Translations under genes and position numbers: made by a program
Shown: positions 45,542 to 54,671 of the stretch, piece after piece
Position numbering within the stretch: the stretch's first letter is position 1
Layout of the letters: every line of letters starts with the position of its first letter
The notes under the pieces: model-generated
The model's database searches: none
What the model was told of the DNA's origin: nothing
The model's input: only the letters and a program-made list of their open reading frames with translations
Source of the DNA: Clostridia bacterium
Lineage (GTDB): Bacteria; Bacillota; Clostridia; Oscillospirales; Acutalibacteraceae
Assembly (NCBI GenBank): GCA_017537365.1
Contig: JAFYKZ010000002.1
Coordinates: 1-64,000 of the forward strand
Direction of reading: 5' to 3'
DNA length: 64,000 nt

Positions 45542-45568
45542 GTGGGAGGAAAATTCCGATTTAACCAC
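45542..45568 (+). promoter_or_regulatory. short repeat of the rplK leader motif before rplA
   Basis: GTGGGAGG, TTCCG and TTAACCAC recur in the same order as at 45031-45085, compressed to 27 bases. Confidence 0.5.
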
Positions 45569-45586
45569 TTAATTGGGAGGTAAACA

Positions 45587-46279
45587 ATGAAACACGGAAA
45601 AAAATATAATGAAAGCGTAAAGCTTATTGAAACAGGTAAGCTTTATGATGTAAATGAAGCAGTTGAGGTTGCGGTTAAGACCGGTACTGCTAAGTTTGAC
45701 GAAACTGTTGAAATTCATGTTCGTTTGGGTGTTGACTCTCGTCACGCTGACCAACAGGTTAGAGGCGCAGTTGTTCTACCGAACGGAACAGGTAAAAAGG
45801 TTAGAACTCTTGTACTTTGCAAGGGCGACAATGCTAAGGCTGCTGAGGAAGCTGGCTCTGACTATGTTGGTGCAGAAGAATTAGTTGCTAAAATCCAAAA
45901 CGAAAACTGGTTAGACTTTGATGTTGTTATTGCAACACCTGATATGATGGGCGTTGTAGGTCGTTTGGGTAAGGTTTTAGGTCCTCGTGGTTTAATGCCT
46001 ACTCCTAAGGCTGGTACTGTTACTCCTGATGTTGCTAAGGCTGTTACCGAGGCTAAGGCAGGTAAGATTGAGTACCGTCTCGACAAGACAAATATTATCC
46101 ACTGTCCTATCGGTAAGGTTTCCTTCGGTCCTGAAAAGCTTCAAGAAAACTTTGATGCTTTAATGGGCGCTATTGTTAAGGCTAAGCCTGCTGCAACAAA
46201 AGGTCAGTACATTAAGTCTTGCGTTATTGCAACTACTATGGGCCCTGGAATCAAGCTCAATGTTGCAAAGTTCATTTAA
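45587..46279 (+). CDS. rplA: 50S ribosomal protein L1 (uL1)
   Basis: uL1 (230 aa) builds the L1 stalk and often represses its own operon. The sequence has the family start [18 protein letters not shown] near 38, and [18 protein letters not shown] near 125-142. TGGGAGG precedes the ATG. A terminator follows at once, so rplJ and rplL are not in this transcript. Confidence 0.97.
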   Translation: MKHGKKYNESVKLIETGKLYDVNEAVEVAVKTGTAKFDETVEIHVRLGVDSRHADQQVRGAVVLPNGTGKKVRTLVLCKGDNAKAAEEAGSDYVGAEELVAKIQNENWLDFDVVIATPDMMGVVGRLGKVLGPRGLMPTPKAGTVTPDVAKAVTEAKAGKIEYRLDKTNIIHCPIGKVSFGPEKLQENFDALMGAIVKAKPAATKGQYIKSCVIATTMGPGIKLNVAKFI

Positions 46280-46290
46280 TTGAAGTTTAT

Positions 46291-46330
46291 AAAAAAATTA
46301 TCCGCAGTCGTTTAGACTGCGGATTTTTTT
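46291..46330. terminator. terminator after rplA
   Basis: ATCCGCAGTC (46300-46309) pairs with GACTGCGGAT (46315-46324) and is flanked by A7 and T7, so it works in both directions, between rplA and the minus-strand CapA gene. Confidence 0.93.
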
Positions 46331-46349
46331 GCCATTTGAGTTTTGATTT

Positions 46350-47693
46350 TTAATCTTTAAAGGTTATATCGCAACCGATATGCTGTTGGCATTTGGTAAG
46401 TCCGTCTTTTAACAGGGCTTTTGTTCGGTTGTAGGAATTATAAGATTTTGTTGCGGCGGTGCCTGTAAGACCGTATTTAACGCTGCCGTCATCGGCTTTT
46501 TCTAAGGGATAAATGGTATATTGATAACCACTACCGCCTCTGTATCGGTCTACCCAAGTGGGTATAACATTAATATTCGATAAAACAATATCGCCATTAC
46601 TGTATTTCTCTAATTTATAAGAGAACATTAAACCGTCCTCGGTGTGTCCTGTTGTGCATTCAGGGTTCATAATTTCTTGGCGCTGATTAGAAACCGCATT
46701 ACCCATCGAATAAAGGCAAATTGTATCGGTCTGACCGTCCTCAGAATGAATCAAATCAATAGGTTGTATAACATGAGGATGACCGCCAAGTATCATTTGA
46801 ACGCCTAAATTTGATAGCTTTTGAGCAATAGATTTTTGCCAAGTGTTAGCAGATAATTGATATTCTTCGCCCCAATGCATATAGAAAACAATAAAATCGG
46901 CGCCTTGGGCTTTCATATCATTTATGACATTTTCGGCTTCAATATAAAAGTCATTTATATGCTGATACGAAAAGGTATTTATAAGGTTGTTTGCGTCTTT
47001 TGAAATGATGTTTCCGTTTAAATATTTTCGGCTTTGGTCTGAACCTGTGGTTTCATAAGAATAGCTTACCATACCGATTTTAATACCGTTTATATCTTTA
47101 ACTAAAAATTTCGGGTCGTTTTCAGTTTCTTTGGTTCCTAAAAAGCCTATTTTGCGGTTTTTAAGTATTTGAACAGTTCTTTTTAATCCGAAAAGCCCTG
47201 TATCATAACTGTGATTATTAGTTGTAAGCAATAGGTTAAGTCCAGATTTTTTTATGTTATCTGCAAGAACATCGGGACAATTAAAAGCAGGGTATCCACT
47301 GTATTTACCCGATTCGGTTCCGCCAAAAGTAACCTCTAAATTGGCAACTGCTAAATCATGCTTTTTATAATAAGCTGAGGTCTCTTTGAAAAAGGCCGAG
47401 AAATCATATCCACCATCGGCGGTTTTAGCACCATCAAGCTGGGTTGAATGCACCATAATATCGCCTGTGCTTATAACCGTTGCTGAGGATACTATTTTAG
47501 GGGTTTTATCTTTTTCGGCAGAGTCTGAAAGGGACGGGGAAGGGGACGAATTACCATCGTTTTTATCAGGTAATATTGAAGATATAACAACCGCTGATAT
47601 AGCAATGATGCCTGCAAGAGCCAAAGCACAAATGGATAAAAATATTCTTCTTTTTATTATGGCTTTTTGTCTAGCCGTTCTTTTATTTTTCAT
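46350..47693 (-). CDS. CapA-family (poly-gamma-glutamate synthesis-like) metallophosphatase
   Basis: A 447-aa protein anchored by one N-terminal helix (about 14-36) with an extracytoplasmic CapA/PGA_cap domain. Metal and family motifs: STGDIMVH near 72, VANLEVTFGG near 108, LTTNNHSYDTG near 147, FYMHWGEEY near 268 and GGHPHVIQP near 302. The fold is metallophosphatase-like. The activity of non-capsule members is not settled; no capB/capC partners are present here. Confidence 0.85.
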   Translation of the reverse strand: MKNKRTARQKAIIKRRIFLSICALALAGIIAISAVVISSILPDKNDGNSSPSPSLSDSAEKDKTPKIVSSATVISTGDIMVHSTQLDGAKTADGGYDFSAFFKETSAYYKKHDLAVANLEVTFGGTESGKYSGYPAFNCPDVLADNIKKSGLNLLLTTNNHSYDTGLFGLKRTVQILKNRKIGFLGTKETENDPKFLVKDINGIKIGMVSYSYETTGSDQSRKYLNGNIISKDANNLINTFSYQHINDFYIEAENVINDMKAQGADFIVFYMHWGEEYQLSANTWQKSIAQKLSNLGVQMILGGHPHVIQPIDLIHSEDGQTDTICLYSMGNAVSNQRQEIMNPECTTGHTEDGLMFSYKLEKYSNGDIVLSNINVIPTWVDRYRGGSGYQYTIYPLEKADDGSVKYGLTGTAATKSYNSYNRTKALLKDGLTKCQQHIGCDITFKD

Positions 47694-47725
47694 TTTAAAC
47701 TCCGTTATTTTAGATTATATATAAT

Positions 47726-47754
47726 ATTATAAAACAAAAGAAATTAAAAATCAA
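47726..47754 (-). promoter_or_regulatory. sigma-A promoter for the CapA-family gene
   Basis: Minus strand TTGATT (47754-47749), 17-bp spacer, TATAAT (47731-47726), within the 65-base gap after sigK. Confidence 0.65.
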
Positions 47755-47758
47755 TTAT

Positions 47759-48439
47759 TTAGTCAAATTGTTTTCTTAACTTTTCTAGTGCAGATTTTTC
47801 TATTCTTGAAACATAGCTTCTTGAAATATTTAGTTTTTTAGCTATTTCGCGTTGTGTGAGTTCAGGAAAACCGGCTATTCCGTATCGGTATTTAATAATT
47901 TCGGTTTCTCGTTCATCTAAACAGCCATACATAACAACTCTTAATCGTTCAAGCTTTAATTTAGTATCAATTTCGTCTGCAATATCGCGGTTATCGGCGA
48001 TTATATCTATAAGCGTTAAGGTGTTACCTTCTTTGTCGGTATCGATGGGGTCGCTTATAAAAACATCCTGAGCTGATTTTTTTTGGTTTCTGAAAAACAT
48101 CAAAATCTCATTTTCGATACATCGAGAGGCATAGGTTGCAAAGCGAATTCCCTTATCCGATTTATAGGTTGAAACCGCTTTAATAAGGCCGATTGTTCCT
48201 ATCGAAATCAAATCGTCTTGCTCGGCGCCTGTGGCATAGTATTTTTTAACTATATGAGCCACTAGCCTTAAATTGTGTTCAACCAAAGTGTTTCTGGCAT
48301 TAATGTCTCCTGCACGGCTTTTTTCAAAAAGTTCGGCTTCTTTTTTTGCAGAAAGAGGAGGGGGAAAAGCACCAGCACCGCTAACATGAAGAGCAAAATA
48401 GAAGATGGAGGATAATAAATTTAATAAAATTTCAAACAA
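47759..48439 (-). CDS. sigK: RNA polymerase sporulation sigma factor SigK
   Basis: A 226-aa sigma-70 factor matching SigK, the late mother-cell sigma factor. A hydrophobic N-terminal pro-sequence (about 1-20) precedes FPPPLSAKKE. Region 2 includes LVEHNLRLVAHIVKKY near 53, DLISIGTIGLIKA near 76 and FATYASRCIENEI near 98. Region 4 helix-turn-helix is TQREIAKKLNISRSYVSRIE near 197. The gene is uninterrupted, with no skin element. Its presence indicates spore-forming ancestry. Confidence 0.9.
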   Translation of the reverse strand: MFEILLNLLSSIFYFALHVSGAGAFPPPLSAKKEAELFEKSRAGDINARNTLVEHNLRLVAHIVKKYYATGAEQDDLISIGTIGLIKAVSTYKSDKGIRFATYASRCIENEILMFFRNQKKSAQDVFISDPIDTDKEGNTLTLIDIIADNRDIADEIDTKLKLERLRVVMYGCLDERETEIIKYRYGIAGFPELTQREIAKKLNISRSYVSRIEKSALEKLRKQFD

Positions 48440-48516
48440 AAAATCACCCTTTGTATTTATTTGTAAATTATATGCGAAACAGGGCTTGTTTCTTGATAAT
48501 TTATTATGTAAAAAGG

Positions 48517-48545
48517 TTGCAAATTAATTATGATTGTGATATAAT
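48517..48545 (+). promoter_or_regulatory. sigma-A promoter of the polysaccharide locus
   Basis: TTGCAA (48517-48522), 17-bp spacer, TATAAT (48540-48545), 61 bases before the aminotransferase. Confidence 0.65.
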
Positions 48546-48606
48546 CTAAATTAGATATATCTACCCAAAATCGGCTTTGAATTTTAATAAATTTTAGAGG
48601 AAAAAT

Positions 48607-49788
48607 ATGAAAAAATTGGAAAATAAGGTTTGGCTTTCTTCACCTACGATGCATGGAGACGAATTGAAGTATATGCAAAAAGCATACGAAACAAACTGGA
48701 TGTCGACTATCGGAGAAAATATCAACGAAATTGAAAAATCGGTTTGTGAAAAGCTGGGTTGCAAGTATGCAGTTGCTTTAAGTTGCGGAACTTCGGCTTT
48801 GCACCTTGCAATTAAAATAGCAGGGGTTAAAAGCGGTGATAAAGTTTTTTGCAGTGATTTAACTTTTGCGGCAACGGTTAACCCTGTGCTTTATGAAAAG
48901 GCTGTCCCCGTTTTTATTGATACCGAGTATGATACTTGGAATATGGACCCTAAGGCGCTCGAAAAAGCATTTGAGATTTATCCTGATGTTAAGGTTATCG
49001 TTGTTGCTAATCTTTACGGAACACCTGCAAAGTTTGAAGAGATATTAAGTATCGCCGAAAAGCATAATGCAATAGTTGTTGAGGATGCTGCTGAGTCTTT
49101 TGGAGCTACATATAAAAACAAGCAAACAGGAACTTTCGGGAAATATAATATAATTTCCTTTAACGGAAATAAAATTATAACCGGCTCGTCGGGAGGTATG
49201 CTTTTAACTGACGATGAGAAAGCTGCTGAAAACGCTAGAAAATGGTCAACTCAGTCGAGAGAAAACGCTCCTTGGTATCAACACGAGGAGATGGGCTATA
49301 ACTACCGAATGAGTAATGTTATAGCAGGTGTTGTAAGAGGTCAGTTGCCGTATCTTGGAGAGCACATTGCAAAAAAGAAAGAGATTTTTGAGCGTTATAA
49401 AGAAGGCTTAAAAGACTTGCCTGTAACAATGAATCCTTTTGACGAAGAAATTATGGTGCCGAATTACTGGCTTTCTTGCATGTTGATAAATAAAGAGGCT
49501 ATGTGCCATCAGGTTAGAACTGATACTGAAACAAGCTATGTTTCAGAAAAAGGAAAAACCTGTCCTTCCGAAATTTTAGAAATGTTAGCAAAAAATAACG
49601 CGGAGGGCAGACCAATTTGGAAACCTATGCACCTTCAACCGATATATAAAAACAACGATTTTGTTTCGATAGGTTATGATGTTGGCGAGGATATTTTCGA
49701 TAGAGGCTTATGCTTGCCCAGCGATATTAAGATGACTGCCGATGAGCAGAATACTATTATCGAAATTATAAGAGCTTGTTTTAAATGA
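48607..49788 (+). CDS. DegT/DnrJ/EryC1/StrS-family sugar aminotransferase
   Basis: A 393-aa PLP-dependent aminotransferase for keto sugar nucleotides. The N-terminus WLSSPTMHGDELKYM, GTSALHLAIK near 62, VVEDAAESFGA near 159 and the PLP lysine in SFNGNKIITGSSGG near 182-195 are family signatures. The C-terminal GEDIFDRGLCLPS is also typical of 4-amino-sugar forming members. Located upstream of capF and the 2-epimerase, it probably supplies an amino sugar for a surface polysaccharide. Confidence 0.9.
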   Translation: MKKLENKVWLSSPTMHGDELKYMQKAYETNWMSTIGENINEIEKSVCEKLGCKYAVALSCGTSALHLAIKIAGVKSGDKVFCSDLTFAATVNPVLYEKAVPVFIDTEYDTWNMDPKALEKAFEIYPDVKVIVVANLYGTPAKFEEILSIAEKHNAIVVEDAAESFGATYKNKQTGTFGKYNIISFNGNKIITGSSGGMLLTDDEKAAENARKWSTQSRENAPWYQHEEMGYNYRMSNVIAGVVRGQLPYLGEHIAKKKEIFERYKEGLKDLPVTMNPFDEEIMVPNYWLSCMLINKEAMCHQVRTDTETSYVSEKGKTCPSEILEMLAKNNAEGRPIWKPMHLQPIYKNNDFVSIGYDVGEDIFDRGLCLPSDIKMTADEQNTIIEIIRACFK

Positions 49789-49809
49789 TTTTTTTGAGGT
49801 TTACATATT

Positions 49810-50750
49810 ATGTATGCGAAATATATAAAGCGCCCACTTGCACTTTTGAAATATTCGCCATGGTGAGAAGCTGTATGAAACCTTGCTTACTAATGAGGAA
49901 TGCGCAAATGCCGTTGATATGGGAGATGCAGATATACTTATTAAAGTAGAGCAGTATGATAAGATTAAACCCATAATAGCTGCGTTAGGTTTTAATGAAA
50001 TTTCCGAGAGCAATCATGAGTTTATCTGGAATAAACCGAATGCTCTTCATTTAGAGCTTCATAAAATGCTAATACCTTCATATAATAAGGATTATTATGC
50101 TTATTTTAAAGATGGTTGGCATTTGGCAAAAAAGACCGATACTACCCGATACGAGCTTTCAGCAGAGGATAATTTTATATACTTATTCACTCATTATGCA
50201 AAGCATTATAGAGACGGCGGTATAGGAATTCGCCATTTGACAGATTTTTATGTATTTTTAAATAAAAATCAGGATATTGATAAAAAGTATATTGAGAAAG
50301 CCTTAAATAAGCTTCAACTTTTAGATTTTTATAAAAATTCTATGCAAACCTTAGCGGTTTGGTTTGATGGTGAAAAGGATACAGAGATTAGATTTTTTAA
50401 CTGCTAAAATAATAGGTAGCGGTTCTTATGGCACGCATGATGCGCATATTATATCTTCTGCTGTTAAAACCTCAAAAACAGTTGAAAATAGTAACAGCGT
50501 TAAGTCAAAAAAGATGATTCCCATGCTTTTTCCAAAATATTCGGTTATGGCAGGAAAGTATTCAATTTTGAAAAAATGCCCTGTTTTGCTGCCATTTGCT
50601 TGGGTTTGGCGTTTTGTTACTGCTATATTTTTCAGACGAGATAATATTAAAACACAAAAAAATGATTTGAAGCTTATGTCGTCAGATAATATTTCCAAAT
50701 ACCAGCAGGAATTAAATTTTGTAGGCTTAGATTTTAATTTCAAGGAGTAA
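49810..50750 (+). pseudogene. composite pseudogene: sugar transferase start / CapE scrap / nucleotidyltransferase
   Basis: A chain of three gene fragments. (1) ATG at 49810 with GAGGT (49796-49800) begins MYAKYIKRPLA, the typical start of an undecaprenyl-phosphate sugar phosphotransferase, and stops at TGA 49864-49866. (2) In another frame, 49853-49924 encodes RHGEKLYETLLTNEE, the hallmark of the CapE C-terminal region. (3) It runs straight into ADILIKVEQYDKIKPI, a nucleotidyltransferase-family (NTP_transf_5) domain lacking its N-terminus. The last fragment is split by a frameshift at the T6 tract 50393-50398; five T would join it to the frame ending at 50750. The fragments suggest two deletions in an ancestral capsule cluster. 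Confidence 0.78.
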
Positions 50751-50753
50751 TAA

Positions 50754-51950
50754 ATGAATATTTTAGTTACAGGCTCTAACGGTTTTGTTGGCAAAAATTT
50801 GGTTTCGGCTTTAAAAAATATAAAAACCGGAAAGGATAAAACAAGACCCGATATTATTATTGATGAAATTTTTGAATATGATATTGATACGGACGAAAGT
50901 TTGTTGGATTCATATTGTTCTAAGGCAGATTTCGTCTTTAATCTTGCGGGTGTTAACCGCCCTCAAAATGCTGAGGAGTTTATGGAGGGAAACTTCGGTT
51001 TTGCTTCAAAATTGTTTGATACTCTTAAAAAAGATAATAACACCTGCCCTATAATGATTTCTTCTTCAATACAAGCCACCTGCATTGGCAGATATGACAG
51101 TGATTACGGAAGAAGCAAAAAAGCAGGGGAGGATTTAAGTTTTGCTTATGGTGAGGAAACCGGTGCAAATGTTTTTGTTTATCGCTTTCCGAATTTGTTT
51201 GGTAAATGGTGCAGACCGAATTATAACAGTGCTGTTGCAACATTTTGCTACAACACAGCTAATGATTTGCCGATAACAATAAATGATAGGGCAATAGAGC
51301 TTGAGCTTTTATATATAGACGATTTGATTTTTGAAATGCTTGATTTGCTAGAAAATAAAGAGCATCGTTGCGAGTTTGACGGTATAAATACTGTTTTAAA
51401 AGAGAACGGAAAATACTGTGCGGCACCTATAACGCATAAGGTAACCTTGGGTGAAATTGCCGATTTGCTCGAAAGTTTTAAGGCTCAACCGAACACCCTT
51501 TTAATGCCTGAAATTGCGGATAATTCTTTTGCTAAAAAGCTTTACAGTACATATCTGAGTTATTTACCAAAAGAAAAGGTTAGTTTTCCATTAAAAATGA
51601 ATGTTGATAACAGAGGTAGTTTTACTGAACTTTTAAAGACAGAAAACTGCGGTCAGTTTAGTGTTAATATTTCGAGACCAGGTATAACAAAGGGTCAGCA
51701 TTGGCATCATTCTAAATGGGAATTTTTTATCGTTGTTTCGGGACACGGGCTTATTGAAGAAAGAAAAATCGGATCTGATGAGGTATTAAAATTTGAGGTT
51801 TCGGGTGATAAAATAGAGGCCGTACACATGCTTCCGGGATATACTCATAACATTATAAATTTGAGCGATACAGAAGATTTGGTAACGCTTATGTGGGCAA
51901 ACGAGCAGTTTAACAAGAACAAGCCCGATACATTTTTCGAAGAGGTGTAA
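50754..51950 (+). CDS. capF: CapF-type bifunctional NAD-dependent reductase/cupin
   Basis: A 398-aa CapF/WbjC-like enzyme of UDP-N-acetyl-L-fucosamine synthesis, acting after CapE. The N-terminal extended SDR domain shows VTGSNGFVGKNL near 5 and LAGVNRP near 65, with a YGRSK-type catalytic pair near 120 (DYGRSKKAGED). The C-terminal cupin has a metal site GQHWHHSKWEFFIVVSG near 305. It begins three bases after the composite pseudogene. CapE itself is missing here. Confidence 0.9.
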   Translation: MNILVTGSNGFVGKNLVSALKNIKTGKDKTRPDIIIDEIFEYDIDTDESLLDSYCSKADFVFNLAGVNRPQNAEEFMEGNFGFASKLFDTLKKDNNTCPIMISSSIQATCIGRYDSDYGRSKKAGEDLSFAYGEETGANVFVYRFPNLFGKWCRPNYNSAVATFCYNTANDLPITINDRAIELELLYIDDLIFEMLDLLENKEHRCEFDGINTVLKENGKYCAAPITHKVTLGEIADLLESFKAQPNTLLMPEIADNSFAKKLYSTYLSYLPKEKVSFPLKMNVDNRGSFTELLKTENCGQFSVNISRPGITKGQHWHHSKWEFFIVVSGHGLIEERKIGSDEVLKFEVSGDKIEAVHMLPGYTHNIINLSDTEDLVTLMWANEQFNKNKPDTFFEEV

Positions 51951-51953
51951 AAA

Positions 51954-53138
51954 ATGGAAATCAAAAAAGATTATTCTGATATTAAATTCAAAGATAACGG
52001 CAAGTTAAAGCTTTTAATAATTGTTGGAACCCGTCCTGAGATTATTCGTCTTGCGGCGGTAATAAAGAAATGCCGCAAATATTTTGACTGTATTTTAGCT
52101 CATACAGGTCAAAATTATGATTATAACCTAAACGGAGTTTTCTTTAAGGATTTAAAGCTTGATAATCCTGATGTTTATATGGATGCGGTTGGTGATGATT
52201 TAGGCGAAACAGTTGGTAATATTATAAATTGTTCTTATAAATTAATGAACGAGATTAAGCCGGATGCTTTGCTTATATTAGGAGATACTAATTCTTGTCT
52301 TTCTGCGATTGCCGCTAAGCGTTTGCATATTCCAATTTTTCATATGGAAGCAGGAAACCGTTGCAAAGATGAATGCTTGCCTGAGGAAACTAATAGAAGA
52401 ATAGTTGATATAATTTCGGATGTTAACTTGGCATATTCAGAACACGCAAGAAGATATTTGCACGAATGTGGTTTACCAAAAGAAAGAACCTATGTTACAG
52501 GCTCGCCAATGGCTGAGGTTTTGCATGAAAATCTAGCTGAAATCGAAAACAGCGATATTCATTCGAAATTAGGTCTTGAAAAGGGCAAATATATTTTGCT
52601 TTCGGCTCATAGAGAGGAAAATATTGATACCGAAAAGAACTTCTTATCTTTATTTAATGCTATTAATAAAATGGCAGAAAAATATGATATGCCGATACTT
52701 TATTCTTGCCATCCTCGTTCTAAAAAGCGTTTGGAAACGAGCGGATTTAAGCTTGATAGCAGAGTTATAAAGCACGAGCCGTTAGGCTTCCATGATTATA
52801 ACTGCTTGCAAATGAACGCTTTTGCAGTTATATCCGATAGCGGAACTTTGCCTGAGGAAAGTTCATTCTTCACCTCAGTGGGTCATCCGTTCCCCGCAGT
52901 TTGCATCAGAACCTCAACCGAGCGTCCTGAGGCACTTGATAAGGCTTGCTTTGTGCTTGCGGGGATAGACGAAAAATCCTTGCTTCAAGCGGTTGAAACA
53001 GCTATAACTGCTAATAATGACGGTGATTTTGGCATACCTGTTCCCAATTACACCGATGAAAATGTTTCAACCAAGGTGGTTAAGATTATTCAGTCTTACA
53101 CAGGAATTGTTGATAAAATGGTATGGAGAAAATATTAA
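51954..53138 (+). CDS. UDP-N-acetylglucosamine 2-epimerase family (CapG/WecB-like)
   Basis: A 394-aa non-hydrolysing UDP-sugar 2-epimerase. Signatures are IIVGTRPEIIRLAAVIKK near 22-39, HTGQNYDYNL near 50, ILGDTNSCLSA near 106, HMEAGNR near 130 and SAHREENI near 220. Downstream of capF it is best read as CapG, the last enzyme in UDP-L-FucNAc formation; WecB activity on UDP-GlcNAc cannot be excluded. It is three bases after capF, so the two are co-translated. Confidence 0.9.
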   Translation: MEIKKDYSDIKFKDNGKLKLLIIVGTRPEIIRLAAVIKKCRKYFDCILAHTGQNYDYNLNGVFFKDLKLDNPDVYMDAVGDDLGETVGNIINCSYKLMNEIKPDALLILGDTNSCLSAIAAKRLHIPIFHMEAGNRCKDECLPEETNRRIVDIISDVNLAYSEHARRYLHECGLPKERTYVTGSPMAEVLHENLAEIENSDIHSKLGLEKGKYILLSAHREENIDTEKNFLSLFNAINKMAEKYDMPILYSCHPRSKKRLETSGFKLDSRVIKHEPLGFHDYNCLQMNAFAVISDSGTLPEESSFFTSVGHPFPAVCIRTSTERPEALDKACFVLAGIDEKSLLQAVETAITANNDGDFGIPVPNYTDENVSTKVVKIIQSYTGIVDKMVWRKY

Positions 53139-53215
53139 AATTTACATTTTATTAATTATGTTAGGGTTGACGGTATTCACCTTAAATGATAAAATAATCT
53201 ACGGTGATTGTTCTA

Positions 53216-53836
53216 ATGGAAATAAAAAACATAATTGCAAAGAATATTGCCGAGCTTAGAAAAGCAAACGATTATACCCAAAGTGATTTAGCGAGTAAGC
53301 TTAATTATTCTGATAAATCGGTTTCCAAATGGGAGAGAGCAGAGGCTATACCTGATGTGGCAGTTTTAAAAGAAATTGCTGATTTGTTTGGTGTATCGCT
53401 TGACTATATGGTTGAGGAAAAACATAAAATCAAAACAAAGGATAAAATTTCTGCTTTTACAAAGCTTCATAACCATGGTTTTATAACAGGTATGAGCATT
53501 TTGCTTGTTTGGCTTTTGGCTATGCTTGGATTTATTATTACAGATTCAATAATAGAAGACTTTAAGTTTCAATGGTTAGCTTTTGTTTATGCTATGCCGA
53601 TAACTTTTATTGTCTGGCTTGTTTTTAATAGCATTTGGTTTAATAAAAGAAGAAATTTTCTTATAATTTCTTTTCTTATGTGGTCTCTTTTATTAACTGC
53701 TTTTATAACTCTTTTGGTTTTTAGTATTAATTTGCCAAAAATATTTGCACTTGGCATCTTAGGTCAAATAATCATAATTCTTTGGTCAAGACTTAAATTC
53801 AAGAAAGAAAACAGGGAAGAAAACAATGAATTATAA
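53216..53836 (+). CDS. XRE-family regulator with membrane helices
   Basis: A 206-aa protein with an N-terminal HTH_3 domain (about 5-60; YTQSDLASKLNYSDKSVSKWER) and four to five hydrophobic helices in the C-terminal part (about 90-195). It may sense a membrane or envelope signal. ATG at 53216 has ACGGTG nine bases upstream; a GTG at 53204 is less likely. It overlaps the following PHP gene by 11 bases. Confidence 0.8.
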   Translation: MEIKNIIAKNIAELRKANDYTQSDLASKLNYSDKSVSKWERAEAIPDVAVLKEIADLFGVSLDYMVEEKHKIKTKDKISAFTKLHNHGFITGMSILLVWLLAMLGFIITDSIIEDFKFQWLAFVYAMPITFIVWLVFNSIWFNKRRNFLIISFLMWSLLLTAFITLLVFSINLPKIFALGILGQIIIILWSRLKFKKENREENNEL

Positions 53837-54599
53837 TTACCATACTCATACTCCGCTTTGTGCGCATGCCAGCGGTACACCGGAGGAATATATTATTAAT
53901 GCTATTGAAAATGGAATGGAATATATGGGCTTTTCAGACCATATGCCGTTTATTTGCGCTAATAAAAACCAATCGGGATATCGCGTGCCTTATGATAAGG
54001 GAAAGCTTTATTGCGATGAAATTAAGAAGCTTGCTTTAAAATATAAGGATAAAATCGATATAAAAGTCGGTTTTGAGATGGAGTATTATCCTGAAAATTT
54101 CAAGGAAATGTTAAAAAATGCCCGTGATTTCGGTGCCGAATATTTGATATTGGGTGAGCATTTTATATGCGATGAATCGGTAAACGGCCATTATTCTTCT
54201 AAGGATACAGAGGATATAGATTTATTCAAAACTTATGTTGATAATATTTGCCAAGGTATAAAAACGGGGGTATATACATATATAGCTCATCCGGATATGT
54301 TTAATTTTGTTGGTGATAAAGAGATTTATCGCGAGCAAATGCGCAGAATTTGCAAAGTTTCTAAGGAATATGATATACCACTTGAAATCAATTTTTTAGG
54401 TATAAGAACTAATAGAATTTATCCTAATAGAAAGTTTTTAGAAGTTGCGGCAGAAGAACAGTCTCCAATAGTTTTCGGTCTTGATGCTCATAGTACCGAG
54501 GACTCTTACGACGGAGAATCATTAAAGAAAGCTATGGATATAGTTAATGAATTAGGTCTTAACTATATCGGTAGACCTAAAATTATTTCTATAAAATAA
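53826..54599 (+). CDS. PHP-domain histidinol-phosphatase (HisJ-like)
   Basis: A 257-aa PHP-family metal-dependent phosphoesterase. HTHTPLCAHA near 6-15 and FSDHMPF near 38 supply metal ligands, with GFEMEYYP near 80, GEHF near 110 and AHPD near 156. It resembles HisJ (histidinol phosphate phosphatase), the histidine pathway enzyme, but no his genes are near. Tyrosine-phosphatase CpsB-like members also occur next to capsule genes, an alternative given the locus. Confidence 0.82.
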   Translation: MNYNYHTHTPLCAHASGTPEEYIINAIENGMEYMGFSDHMPFICANKNQSGYRVPYDKGKLYCDEIKKLALKYKDKIDIKVGFEMEYYPENFKEMLKNARDFGAEYLILGEHFICDESVNGHYSSKDTEDIDLFKTYVDNICQGIKTGVYTYIAHPDMFNFVGDKEIYREQMRRICKVSKEYDIPLEINFLGIRTNRIYPNRKFLEVAAEEQSPIVFGLDAHSTEDSYDGESLKKAMDIVNELGLNYIGRPKIISIK

Positions 54600-54601
54600 A
54601 T

Positions 54602-54636
54602 AAAACTGCTAACGAGATTTCGTTAGCAGTTTTTTA
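54602..54636. terminator. terminator after PHP gene
   Basis: A 14-bp stem (54602-54615 with 54620-54633), GATT loop and T6 tract. Confidence 0.93.
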
Positions 54637-54671
54637 CTTAGGGGGGACAGGTTCGGATTATTCGTGTTTGC

